The notes under the pieces are model-generated. The model made no database searches. It had not been told where the DNA came from and was given only the letters and a program-made list of their open reading frames with translations. A program made the translations under genes and the position numbers. From NCBI GenBank assembly GCA_934202735.1, contig CAKPYH010000003.1, positions 180,794 to 244,793 on the forward strand: a stretch of 64,000 nucleotides of DNA, written 5' to 3'. This DNA is from an uncultured Alphaproteobacteria bacterium (GTDB lineage: Bacteria > Pseudomonadota > Alphaproteobacteria > CAAHEQ01 > UBA3637). Positions 16,680 to 24,695 of the stretch are shown in pieces. Within the stretch, counting starts at the first letter, position 1; each line of letters opens with the position of its first letter.

Positions 16680-17753
16680 TTATTTTCGGGATAACACCGC
16701 TATAAACAGGCCATCCGTCTGAGTGCGCGCCGGTGAAAATTGCCGTTGGCGTATCAGGCAAAAATCGGGGTGTCTGGACAAGAACGCCTGTACTTGTCCC
16801 GCGTTTTCGGAATCAATCAGGGAACAAGTCATATAGGATAACCGTCCCCCGGAACGCACAAACGGAATAACTTGTTCCAAAATGTCCCGTTGTGTTCGGA
16901 TCAAAGTGTGTACTCTTTCCGGTGTTAGTTTCCAGCGCGCATCGGGGCAACGCCGCCACGTCCCTGTCCCCGAACAAGGTGCGTCCACTACCACATGGTC
17001 ATACAGGCCGGGACGTACCGGTCGTTCGGTCGTGATGATTCGGACCCCTGCCCGTACGGCCCGCCGGCGCAATTCGGCCAAACTGATGTCCGATGTATCG
17101 TGGGCGGTAATATGCCCGACATTTCCCATCATTTGAGCAAAAATCAGGCTTTTTCCACCGGCTCCGGCACAATAATCCAACACCTTTTCCCCGGCCCGAA
17201 TACCCGTTTCAAAGGCCACACATTGTGATCCTTCGTCCTGGACTTCCAGCCGTCCTTGAACATAGGCCGGTACCGTGTTCAAATTGACACGTCCCCGCAA
17301 ACGCAGTCCCCAAGGCGACAAAGCGGTCGGATCGGTTAAAATGCCTTGTTCGGCCAATTCCTGACGTACTTGTTCCCGATTGCCATTCACCCGAAGAATC
17401 GTATCCGCCGGAGATAACAAAGCCGGCAGTTCCCTATCCGCATCTGGAATCAGAGAAGGCAGCCAATCCGGCACTTCATTATTGACGGCCCCGGGGGCCC
17501 CATCTATCACTTCCGGCAAGGCAGGCAATGCGTCCAATCCTGCCCGAATGTCTGCCCCGGGATACAGATAGGACAACCGCCGCCGGTGCCGAATATACCC
17601 CCACACCAAGTCCGTCAACACACGCCGATCCTTGGATCCGATATATCGCCGAGACCGTGTATAAGCATTGACAATTTCACTGGCCGGGCGGTCTTGTGTC
17701 AATACCTCTGTCAACACTTCTACCGCGGCTGCTTTAATGGCATCCGGTTTCAT
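16680..17753 (-). CDS. RsmB-family rRNA (cytosine-C5) methyltransferase
   Basis: A 357-residue RsmB/NOP2-type methyltransferase that methylates C5 of cytosine in RNA, probably 16S rRNA. The SAM-binding motif I is VLDYCAGAGGKSL. Both catalytic cysteines are present: motif IV DAPCSGTGTWRR and motif VI YMTCSL. The N-terminal part (residues 1-70) resembles a shortened NusB-like domain. The exact target cytosine cannot be told from sequence. It overlaps rlmE by 4 bp (ATGA), so both rRNA methyltransferases are translated together. Confidence 0.88.
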   Translation of the reverse strand: MKPDAIKAAAVEVLTEVLTQDRPASEIVNAYTRSRRYIGSKDRRVLTDLVWGYIRHRRRLSYLYPGADIRAGLDALPALPEVIDGAPGAVNNEVPDWLPSLIPDADRELPALLSPADTILRVNGNREQVRQELAEQGILTDPTALSPWGLRLRGRVNLNTVPAYVQGRLEVQDEGSQCVAFETGIRAGEKVLDYCAGAGGKSLIFAQMMGNVGHITAHDTSDISLAELRRRAVRAGVRIITTERPVRPGLYDHVVVDAPCSGTGTWRRCPDARWKLTPERVHTLIRTQRDILEQVIPFVRSGGRLSYMTCSLIDSENAGQVQAFLSRHPDFCLIRQRQFSPARTQTDGLFIAVLSRK

Positions 17754-18445
17754 GTGTGAGGTCCCTTAAAGCCCGTCGCAATGACATAAAATTCCGATGA
17801 ATCCTTACGGCTGGCATCGGGTTTTGCATGCTTCACGGTGGTAAAATCCCTGCGCATACGGGCTAAAAACGCGTTTTCCGTCCCCCCTTGAAAGATTTTG
17901 GCAATAAACGTACCGCCCGGGGCTAACACCTGAACGGCAAAATCATAAGCCATTTCCAATAATCCCATGATTCGCAGGTGATCAATGTTATGGATTCCCG
18001 TGGTGTTCGCCGCCATATCCGACATCACGATATCCGCCGGATGCCCCCCTAACATGTCCTTTAACGTTTCCGGGGCCGTTTCGGTTGTAAAATCCATTTG
18101 GACCAAGCGAGCACCGGGGATAGGATCGGCCGGTAATAAATCCATACCTACCACCAGGGGATTATCCGGGGCGGAACGCACCATTCGGACGGCGACCTGC
18201 GACCAACCGCCGGGCGCACAACCTAAATCTACCACCCGTTTACCGGGCTTGAAAAAGTGGAACTGATCATTCAACTGAATAATTTTGAACGCTGCCCGTC
18301 CGCGATATCCCTGCCGATGAGCTTCGGCCACATAAGGATCATTGATTTGACGTTGCAACCATTTGGTAGAACTGGCCGACCGTTTACGATCGCGTTTCAG
18401 ATGCGATTTCAACGGGCGGGCATTAAATTGTATGGCATTTTTCAT
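17750..18445 (-). CDS. rlmE: 23S rRNA (uridine-2'-O) methyltransferase RlmE
   Basis: A 231-residue RlmE/FtsJ protein that methylates the 2'-O of U2552 in the 23S A-loop. Motif I is VVDLGCAPGGWSQVA; the catalytic K-D-K-E set is found with AAFKIIQ, IVMSDMA, FIAKIFQGG and SSEFYVI. A basic N-terminal arm (HLKRDRKRSASS) probably contacts the ribosome. The start is set by the promoter: a perfect TTGACA-17-TATAAT ends seven bases before this ATG, and there is no ribosome-binding site. The mRNA therefore very likely begins at the start codon (leaderless). The ATG at 18454 overlaps the -10 box and cannot be used. Confidence 0.93.
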   Translation of the reverse strand: MKNAIQFNARPLKSHLKRDRKRSASSTKWLQRQINDPYVAEAHRQGYRGRAAFKIIQLNDQFHFFKPGKRVVDLGCAPGGWSQVAVRMVRSAPDNPLVVGMDLLPADPIPGARLVQMDFTTETAPETLKDMLGGHPADIVMSDMAANTTGIHNIDHLRIMGLLEMAYDFAVQVLAPGGTFIAKIFQGGTENAFLARMRRDFTTVKHAKPDASRKDSSEFYVIATGFKGPHT

Positions 18446-18452
18446 AGGGTGC

Positions 18453-18481
18453 ATTATACAAGAATCCAATAAAATTGTCAA
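18453..18481 (-). promoter_or_regulatory. Full-consensus promoter of rlmE giving a leaderless mRNA
   Basis: On the minus strand TTGACA (18481-18476), 17 bp, TATAAT (18458-18453). Seven bases (GCACCCT) separate the -10 box from the ATG at 18445, the normal distance to a transcription start. Confidence 0.75.
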
Positions 18482-18496
18482 GGTGTGAAAAAAGAC

Positions 18497-18525
18497 TTGC
18501 ATTTTTTTCAGAATGGGTGTATAAG
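18497..18525 (+). promoter_or_regulatory. Promoter of tRNA-Arg(CCG)
   Basis: TTGCAT (18497-18502), 17 bp, TATAAG (18520-18525). The tRNA begins 21 bp later. Confidence 0.6.
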
Positions 18526-18546
18526 GGTTTCGTCCTTTCATTTTGT

Positions 18547-18623
18547 GCGCTTGTAGCTCAGCTGGATAGAGTATTGCCCTCCGAAGGCAAGGGTCGTGAG
18601 TTCGAATCTCGCCAAGCGCGCCA
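18547..18623 (+). tRNA. tRNA-Arg (anticodon CCG)
   Basis: A full cloverleaf. Acceptor GCGCTTG (18547-18553) pairs perfectly with CAAGCGC (18613-18619). The D arm is GCTC...GAGT, the anticodon stem TTGCC/GGCAA encloses loop CTCCGAA with anticodon CCG, and the T arm is GTGAG TTCGAAT CTCGC. Discriminator G and encoded CCA (18621-18623) follow. It reads CGG codons. Its 3' end is copied in the tandem repeat immediately downstream. Confidence 0.95.
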
Positions 18624-19021
18624 TATAAAACACCGGTTCTACCGGTGTTTTTTTGTGCGTGGCGGGAAAGAACGCACGACCGTGAGTTCGTTCACGTAGC
18701 GTAGCGGAGTAGACGCCGACAGGCGGTCCAAGCGTCAGCGCGGACGAAGGGTTTACCCGAGCAATCTCGCCAAGCGCGCCATATAAAACACCGGTTTTGC
18801 CGGTGTTTTTTTGTGCGTGGCGGGAAAGAACGCACGACCGTGAGTTCGTTCACGTAGCGTAGCGGAGTAGACGCCGACAGGCGGTCCAAGCGTCAGCGCG
18901 GACGAAGGGTTTACCCGAGCAATCTCGCCAAGCGCGCCATATAAAACACCGGTTTTGCCGGTGTTTTTTTGTGCGTGGCGGGAAAGAACGCACGACCGTG
19001 AGTTCGTTCACGCAGCGTAGC
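18605..19021 (+). repeat. 158-bp tandem repeat derived from the tRNA-Arg 3' end, about 2.6 copies
   Basis: Units begin at 18605, 18763 and 18921 (partial, ending near 19021). Each unit starts with the last 19 bases of the tRNA (AATCTCGCCAAGCGCGCCA), then the terminator hairpin ACACCGGT/CCGGTGT with its T tract. About 110 bp follow that are densely self-complementary (GTGCGT/ACGCAC, CGTGA/TTCACG, CGCC/GGCG and GGG/CCC hairpins). Copies two and three have an identical terminator loop, while copy one differs there. The segment with CGTGAGTTCG resembles a T arm, so the unit may contain decayed tRNA sequence. Minus-strand frames through it are not convincing genes. Confidence 0.9.
18630..18654 (+). 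terminator. Rho-independent terminator of tRNA-Arg
   Basis: ACACCGGT (18630-18637) pairs with ACCGGTGT (18641-18648), followed by a T tract. Two further copies occur within the tandem repeat. Confidence 0.9.
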
Positions 19022-19055
19022 TCACAGAAGACCTTGCATGCCACGATTCTCCGGG

Positions 19056-20165
19056 TCAGGCCCGAACATGACACCGCGGACGGACATGTCGGTTCACAGC
19101 CTCACACCAACAGGCGTGCTCGGCCACCAACACCGGATCAGATCGTTGTGATGCGGCACACGCGTGTTCATCATCGGCTTGGCATGTATTCTGTAAAAAG
19201 GTGGTCAACCACTTATCCGGTGCCAAGTCATCGCGTGTCAACCCTAATCGTTGCAAAATGTACGCCGTATAGGCCCGATCCGCCATACCCAAAGCCCCCG
19301 CAGCTATATCATTTGCATAAACTTTCGTTAAATATACAAATTGTTGCCAGTAAGTATGCTGCCACAAAAACGCTTTTTCGGCCGCTGCTTGTTCCGTTGC
19401 GTCCCGCGTATGATCCAAATCGTGCAAAATAGACTGTGGCCCTTGCCATTGCCAACGCTGAGTCAACATGCCCCCCGTCAACAACAACATCACCGCCGAT
19501 TGTACAGTCGCCCGATAGGCCCCGTCCGGTGTATAGGCCCCCTGTACCTTTTCCTTATATTGTCGTTCCACCGCCTGCATATAATCGGTCAAGGCTTGAA
19601 CACTGTCGCTTTCATCAACGGATCGGCGTTTTCGCAACTCCATAACATGCAGGCATTGCATAATTCGCGGCTCAATTTCTTCCAACTGTAAGGCTAACAA
19701 CATCTCGGTCGGTGCCGTTTCCCGCAAAGCATCATACCCCATCAAGTCATCTTGTTGTATGGCATGCACGGATTCATGAATCAAGGTACCGGTCAACCCG
19801 TCCACCGGTATATGGTGCACAAGCCGATTCAATTCGGCAGGCGTACGCGCCGCTTGGGCCACCACGCGGACAGGAATGGCTATCGTGGCCAGGTTCATCA
19901 CAATCTGACCACAGTCATTGATATAGGCATTCAAGTCCTGACGCTGTTCACCAAAATACGGTGCTAAATAGATCGGAGCCATCCCTGCATTCAGGACCTG
20001 CCGACCGGCCCGTGTGGTTTGCATTTGTTTCAACATACGGGCAAACACAGCCTTGTACACCGGCCGGTGTTGACGCGGTAAATAAACACGGTTCAAACAA
20101 TCATCCGCCCGCAAGCGTGCTTGATTGATTTCCCCTATCGGTTCATTGTTTTCTTGATGGCGCAT
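19056..20165 (-). CDS. Putative HExxH metallopeptidase-like protein (DUF6782-like)
   Basis: A 369-residue cytoplasmic-looking protein without signal peptide or membrane segments. The central motif GTLIHESVHAIQQ (HExxH) near residue 140, followed by the acidic helix LQLEEIEPRI about 30 residues later, suggests a zinc metallopeptidase of the gluzincin type with a downstream Glu ligand. The region before it (INDCGQIVMNLATI) resembles the strand that precedes the active helix in DUF6782-type proteins. Substrate is unknown. The start at 20165 is chosen because a perfect TTGACA-17-TATAAT promoter ends six bases before it, implying a leaderless mRNA. Its 3' end lies 35 bp from the tRNA-Arg-derived repeat, and the Cys/His/Arg-rich C-terminus may have been altered there. 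Confidence 0.7.
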   Translation of the reverse strand: MRHQENNEPIGEINQARLRADDCLNRVYLPRQHRPVYKAVFARMLKQMQTTRAGRQVLNAGMAPIYLAPYFGEQRQDLNAYINDCGQIVMNLATIAIPVRVVAQAARTPAELNRLVHHIPVDGLTGTLIHESVHAIQQDDLMGYDALRETAPTEMLLALQLEEIEPRIMQCLHVMELRKRRSVDESDSVQALTDYMQAVERQYKEKVQGAYTPDGAYRATVQSAVMLLLTGGMLTQRWQWQGPQSILHDLDHTRDATEQAAAEKAFLWQHTYWQQFVYLTKVYANDIAAGALGMADRAYTAYILQRLGLTRDDLAPDKWLTTFLQNTCQADDEHACAASQRSDPVLVAEHACWCEAVNRHVRPRCHVRA

Positions 20166-20171
20166 AGGTGT

Positions 20172-20200
20172 ATTATACACCCGAATGCCGTTTTTGTCAA
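20172..20200 (-). promoter_or_regulatory. Full-consensus promoter giving a leaderless mRNA
   Basis: On the minus strand TTGACA (20200-20195), 17 bp, TATAAT (20177-20172). Only ACACCT separates the -10 box from the ATG at 20165, and there is no ribosome-binding site. Confidence 0.75.
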
Positions 20201-20248
20201 AAAAAAGCACAACCCGGACGGATCGTGCTGAATTTGAAAGAGTTGACG

Positions 20249-20707
20249 TTATTTTGAAAATGACACTTCAACGCGACGGTTTTTGGCCCGTCCGATTTCG
20301 GTGGTATTGGTATCGGCAAAGTGTGTCGCCCCGTATCCCACCGTAGAAATACGATCATGCGCTATACCCAAAGATTGCAAGTACATGGCCGCACTCTCGG
20401 CCCGGCGTTGCGACAAGCGCATATTATAGGCCGCCGGACCGGTCATATCGGCATAACCGGCAATCAAGATTTTTTCGGACGGATTAGCCTTTAACCGTTC
20501 GGCCACTTTATCCAAGTTGGTCCGATCTCCCGATGTCAATTTTGCCGAATCAAACGCAAAATAAGCCGGTGTCTTATCCACCGTGATTTCACGACGGCAA
20601 GACGTGCAGGTCCGGCACGTTCCTGTTGTACAGGACGATTGATGCGTTTGGCATGCCCCCAAGCATAATGCTGCCGACATGACTAAAATAGTTAGTTCTT
20701 TTTTCAT
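20249..20707 (-). CDS. OmpA/Pal-type lipoprotein
   Basis: A 152-residue outer-membrane lipoprotein. The signal peptide ends in the lipobox LCLGAC, with lipidated Cys at residue 19. A short Cys-rich stretch follows (CTTGTCRTCTSCRR), then a peptidoglycan-binding OmpA domain (residues about 50-150) with YFAFDSAKL, ILIAGYADMTGP, MRLSQRRAESAAMYLQSLGI and the final GRAKNRRVEVSF. It probably tethers the outer membrane to peptidoglycan. It is not the tol-pal locus Pal, since no tol genes are adjacent. AAGGAG precedes the ATG at 20707. Confidence 0.85.
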   Translation of the reverse strand: MKKELTILVMSAALCLGACQTHQSSCTTGTCRTCTSCRREITVDKTPAYFAFDSAKLTSGDRTNLDKVAERLKANPSEKILIAGYADMTGPAAYNMRLSQRRAESAAMYLQSLGIAHDRISTVGYGATHFADTNTTEIGRAKNRRVEVSFSK

Positions 20708-20877
20708 TGCTCTCTCCTTTTGTTGTTTCAACACCTTTTATGTGGATACGATGGAACGCCTTGACAAGGCCCGAGCCGGAAATCAATACGAAATGATAAG
20801 GACTTACCTGAATCGTGAACTCGGCACCGAAACCGCGGCCGACTTTTCCGAATATCAAATTCAGATCAGAAAACACC

Positions 20878-20906
20878 TTGCGTTCAAAGCGGAAACAGAG
20901 TATAAT
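20878..20906 (+). promoter_or_regulatory. Promoter of tdk
   Basis: TTGCGT (20878-20883), 17 bp, perfect TATAAT (20901-20906). The gene begins 31 bp downstream. Confidence 0.7.
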
Positions 20907-20937
20907 ACAGGCCTGAATCAGTACGAGGAATGAAATC

Positions 20938-21519
20938 ATGTCAAAACTATATTTTTATTACAGTGTGATGGGCGGAGGCAAGACAACTTCCCTGTTGCAA
21001 ACCGAATACAATTATGCCAAGCAAGGGTTCAAACCTTTGATTATCAAACCCAAGTTGGACGATCGCGAAGGCCAGCAAAACGGCTTTGGCCCTATCAAAA
21101 GTCGGATTTTGACCGGCAAACACCAAGCCCTGTATATAGATTCCGTTTCTCCGGAAACTTTACAGGGGATAGATTTTAACATTTTGTTGGTAGATGAAGT
21201 CCAGTTTTTCAAGCCGGCCGATATTGTGGCCTTGTCCGACATTGCGGATACACAACACATTCCCGTGGTTTGTTATGGCTTAAAAACCGATGCCAACGGT
21301 CATTTATTTGAGGGCAGTGCAAAATTATTGGCCATTGCCGACAGTATCAAAGAAATTAAATGTATCTGCCCGTGCGGGGCCAAAGCCACGATGCATGTGC
21401 GCTATGTGGACGGTCGGGTGGATACAAACCCCAAGCCCTATGCGATTGAAAAAGGGAACATCACGTATGAATCCGTCTGCCGAAAATGTTATAAGCGTAT
21501 TAAAGGCCTGGAAAGATAG
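20938..21519 (+). CDS. tdk: Thymidine kinase (type II)
   Basis: A 193-residue type II thymidine kinase for salvage of thymidine to dTMP. The P-loop VMGGGKTTSL lies near residue 10 and the Mg-binding DEVQFF near residue 88. The lasso/zinc domain has two cysteine pairs (CICPCG and CRKCY). The thymidine-site segment YVDGRVDTNP is present. Length is typical. GAGGA precedes the start. Confidence 0.96.
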   Translation: MSKLYFYYSVMGGGKTTSLLQTEYNYAKQGFKPLIIKPKLDDREGQQNGFGPIKSRILTGKHQALYIDSVSPETLQGIDFNILLVDEVQFFKPADIVALSDIADTQHIPVVCYGLKTDANGHLFEGSAKLLAIADSIKEIKCICPCGAKATMHVRYVDGRVDTNPKPYAIEKGNITYESVCRKCYKRIKGLER

Positions 21520-21540
21520 GGCTTCTTTGCGGTCATCAAC

Positions 21541-21569
21541 TTGACAGAAAGGCCGTTTTATGGTAAACT
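21541..21569 (+). promoter_or_regulatory. Promoter of the leucine-rich-repeat gene
   Basis: TTGACA (21541-21546), 17 bp, TAAACT (21564-21569). Unlike the leaderless genes, a leader of about 23 bases with AAGGAG follows. Confidence 0.65.
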
Positions 21570-21598
21570 GATCATATCTGTCAACAAGGAGACACACC

Positions 21599-23548
21599 AT
21601 GGCCAAGAGTGTTTATGAACACATTAAAAAGCAAAACGGGGAACGCTTCGCCAAAGCCATTCGCAACTATGATAACGGTGTGTTTGACATTCCGAACATT
21701 ATAGACATCGTCAAATACGCCGGCCATATAGCCGAACCGATTCTGCCCTACCTGATTTCCCTGAAAAACCTGAAAATAGAAGAAGCCCAACATCCGGAAG
21801 ATCCGTTGGTTTTATTGGATCGGGCCGGGTACGACGCGTATTATGTCCATACTTTGGCCGAACAAAACGCCATTGCTCGTTATTTTGAACCCGGGGAAGA
21901 ATTGTGTACCTTTCGGGATCCGACCCGCTTTCAAAAATACCACATTATCAACGCCGTCAAAAAAAATGTTCAGGATATTCAACGAAAAGATTTTATCGGA
22001 AAAGAAAAACGGGAAGATGAATACGGGACCAGTGTGCTTTCCATTCAGGTTTTAACAACGGGCGGTTTTATTTCCATTAAAAACCGGTATAATCATACGG
22101 TCAAAAACCCCGATAACACATTTAATTCCAATCCCGACAACATTATTCCCGGATTATCCGCCGCGATCAAACAACACCTGGGGGTAGATTTTTCATCACA
22201 AAAAGCAAGATTACCCTATTATTTTGTGAACATGAATGACAAAATTATCCACTATAATCAAGAAATAAATAACATTTATTTCGGTGAAAATTTTTATGTC
22301 AAAGACGGTCAGATACACCCTTTGAAAACACACGAAATAATGATGGCTACTTGTATTTTGAACCTGCGGGACCGTACTCTGCGGGATCCCAGTATCTCAC
22401 CCGCCGAGTTCCGCATTGACGATATCACGGAAAACACGGGGAGTTTCATCAGTATTTTGGCCAACGAATTCAAAAATAAAAAACTGCACCTGCAAAAGAA
22501 TAAAGCGGACAACAGTTATGAAATTTTGGCCGATGACGTGTCCATGGTCAAACTGTACCAAGGCAACATCATCGGTTTACATTTACCCACCACAAAAGAA
22601 GTCGGATATGATTTCTTACAACATAATACCTCTCTACAAGAACTGGACATGCCGAACGTACAACGTGTCGGATCTAATTTCCTGCTTGACAACACAATTC
22701 TCAATTCCTTGAATATGCCGAACCTGCGTCATGTAGAAAATAATTTTTTGGCCTGTAATCTTGCATTAGACAAGCTTGAATTACCCTATTTGCAAACAGT
22801 CGGACATGCCTTTTTGCATGACAACCGAGACCTCAGAACACTCACCCTGCCCCAACTGCAACACGTCAAAAGAAAATTTTTATATTACAATGAGCAGTTG
22901 ATCACACTCAATGTACCCGCTTTACAAAAAGTCGGAGATTATTTTTTAGGAAAAAATGAGAAACTCACAACACTCAATGCACCGTGCCTGAAAAGTGCTG
23001 ACTATATGTTTTTACCCTATAATAGCGGTCTGACGACATTGAGTTTGCCAAACTTACAAGAAGTTGAAGATGCTTTTTTATTTCGTAATTTGGGTCTATC
23101 CTCTCTGGACACACCGAATTTACGGAAAGTAGGTGCTTATTTTCTTGCCCACAATAAAAATCTTACAACGTTAAACATGCCTAAATTACAAGAAACAGAT
23201 CACTCTTTTTTGATGCATAATACCGGTATCACGCATGCGAATTTGCCAAGCCTGAAAAAAATAGGCCCACAATTCATGCCGAGCAATAAAACCTTGACCA
23301 CTCTGACCGTTAAAAAGTTAGATGTCCCCACACAAATATACTTATTGGAAAAATGGCCCAAACTGAAAATCACACAAACCGGTGGGCTGCGCAACTATTT
23401 CCAAAAAAAATTGGGCTTGGATTCGGCCACACCGAATCAGACGCAACCGAATACGTCAACACCGATACTATCCCCCAAAAACCAACCAACGGAACGGACC
23501 CCATCGGCCGGCTTTTTACGTAAATGGTTTAGGCGTTGGAGCAGATAA
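21599..23548 (+). CDS. Leucine-rich-repeat protein (BspA-like repeats)
   Basis: A 649-residue protein with no signal peptide or membrane helix. Residues 1-320 form a domain I do not recognise. Residues about 325-580 consist of eleven nearly regular 22-residue repeats of the pattern L-x-x-P-x-L-x-x-V-x-x-x-F-L-x-x-N-x-x-L-x-x (for example LNVPALQKVGDYFLGKNE), resembling the BspA/Treponema LRR_5 class used for binding host or cell-surface proteins. The C-terminus is Pro/Thr-rich and ends in a basic FLRKWFRRWSR segment. The lack of a Sec signal suggests a cytosolic protein or one exported by another route. An M20 peptidase gene follows after 12 bp and may be co-transcribed. Confidence 0.8.
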   Translation: MAKSVYEHIKKQNGERFAKAIRNYDNGVFDIPNIIDIVKYAGHIAEPILPYLISLKNLKIEEAQHPEDPLVLLDRAGYDAYYVHTLAEQNAIARYFEPGEELCTFRDPTRFQKYHIINAVKKNVQDIQRKDFIGKEKREDEYGTSVLSIQVLTTGGFISIKNRYNHTVKNPDNTFNSNPDNIIPGLSAAIKQHLGVDFSSQKARLPYYFVNMNDKIIHYNQEINNIYFGENFYVKDGQIHPLKTHEIMMATCILNLRDRTLRDPSISPAEFRIDDITENTGSFISILANEFKNKKLHLQKNKADNSYEILADDVSMVKLYQGNIIGLHLPTTKEVGYDFLQHNTSLQELDMPNVQRVGSNFLLDNTILNSLNMPNLRHVENNFLACNLALDKLELPYLQTVGHAFLHDNRDLRTLTLPQLQHVKRKFLYYNEQLITLNVPALQKVGDYFLGKNEKLTTLNAPCLKSADYMFLPYNSGLTTLSLPNLQEVEDAFLFRNLGLSSLDTPNLRKVGAYFLAHNKNLTTLNMPKLQETDHSFLMHNTGITHANLPSLKKIGPQFMPSNKTLTTLTVKKLDVPTQIYLLEKWPKLKITQTGGLRNYFQKKLGLDSATPNQTQPNTSTPILSPKNQPTERTPSAGFLRKWFRRWSR

Positions 23549-23560
23549 AAGGCAAAAAAA

Positions 23561-24679
23561 ATGAATTTAGAACAAGTCTGTTGTGATCTTATTCAAATCC
23601 CGAGTATTTCCGGTCATATCACAGAAATCAATCGGATTACGGATTATGTGCGACACCTGATGGCACCCTTGGGGGCCATGGTGGACGTAATCCATCCGGC
23701 CGATATATCGCCCGTCATTTATATCCGAAACCGGGACACTCCCTGCCCCGATGTGGCGATCGTTGGCCACCTGGACGTTGTGCCGGGGGACGTGTCGCAA
23801 TTTTCACCCCGGGTGCAGGACGGTCGCCTGTACGGGCGCGGGGCCTTGGATATGAAGTCTATGGCCGCCGTTGCTTTTTCCAGTATGCAGTTTGTGTTAG
23901 AAAACAACCTGCCTCTTTCCTTTGCGATTGTTTTGGAAACCGATGAAGAAGTGGGCAGTCGGGGCATGCAGCACTTTATCCAAACGCACCCCGATTTCAT
24001 TCCCCGAGTCGTCCTGGACATAGATGTCGGGGGTGATATCACCCGGATTATAGATGCCTGTAAAGGCGCGGTATTTGCCACCTTAACCGCCACAGGCCGG
24101 GCCGCACACGGGTCTACCCCTTGGGACGGCTTGGATGCCAATGAACGCATGTTCCAAACCTTGAACCGCCTGCGTGCCCGCTACCCCTATTACGCGGCAG
24201 ATCATACCGTACCGACCGATACCTGGGTCAACACAATGCATGTTGGCACAATCGCCGGGGGCAAAACCGCCAATATCGTCTGTGATTCCTGCATGGCAAC
24301 CGTGGACATGCGTTTAGTGCCGGGATATACGTTGCCTCAGGTGGAACGCGACCTGAACAATGCCCTGGGGCCCGGTGTATCGTATGATATCACCATGCAT
24401 GCCAACGCCGTTGAAATCAAACATGATGATCCGTTGTTGCAGGCCTATCATCAGGTGGCCGAGCATGTCTTGGGCACTCCCGTCGGGTTTCAACATATCG
24501 GGGGAATCACTACATCGCGGTTGCTATTTCATCGGGGATCTACCGTTATTTATCACGCCGCCACCGGGGCCGGCATGCACGGTGCAGATGAATGGGTAGA
24601 CTTGACAACCCTGCATCAATTAGCCACCATTCAGCAGGCTTTTTTACACCGATATGTCCACCTGTTTTTGAAAAAATAA
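23561..24679 (+). CDS. M20-family metallopeptidase (ArgE/DapE type)
   Basis: A 372-residue zinc-dependent amidohydrolase/peptidase. Metal-binding and catalytic motifs are GHLDVVPG (first His and Asp), GRGALDMKSM (bridging Asp), and ETDEEVGS (catalytic Glu pair). A dimerisation domain (residues about 175-285, with GRAAHGSTPWDGLDA) interrupts the catalytic domain. The family includes acetylornithine deacetylase, succinyl-diaminopimelate desuccinylase and carboxypeptidases; sequence alone does not fix the substrate here. It follows the leucine-rich-repeat gene closely and converges with the methyltransferase gene. Confidence 0.88.
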   Translation: MNLEQVCCDLIQIPSISGHITEINRITDYVRHLMAPLGAMVDVIHPADISPVIYIRNRDTPCPDVAIVGHLDVVPGDVSQFSPRVQDGRLYGRGALDMKSMAAVAFSSMQFVLENNLPLSFAIVLETDEEVGSRGMQHFIQTHPDFIPRVVLDIDVGGDITRIIDACKGAVFATLTATGRAAHGSTPWDGLDANERMFQTLNRLRARYPYYAADHTVPTDTWVNTMHVGTIAGGKTANIVCDSCMATVDMRLVPGYTLPQVERDLNNALGPGVSYDITMHANAVEIKHDDPLLQAYHQVAEHVLGTPVGFQHIGGITTSRLLFHRGSTVIYHAATGAGMHGADEWVDLTTLHQLATIQQAFLHRYVHLFLKK

Positions 24680-24695
24680 CGCGGGAAAACACGGA

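Noticed and set aside
18605..19021. CRISPR array
   Set aside because: Units are 158 bp, tandem and without unique spacers; no cas genes are present.
18692..19074. Minus-strand frames of 65-74 codons running through the tandem repeat
   Set aside because: They are antisense to the tRNA 3' end and terminator copies, have no ribosome-binding site and are identical only because the DNA is repeated.
20745..20933. A 62-codon frame between the OmpA-type lipoprotein gene and tdk
   Set aside because: It looks helical and charged but has no ribosome-binding site and runs through the tdk promoter; a remnant at best.
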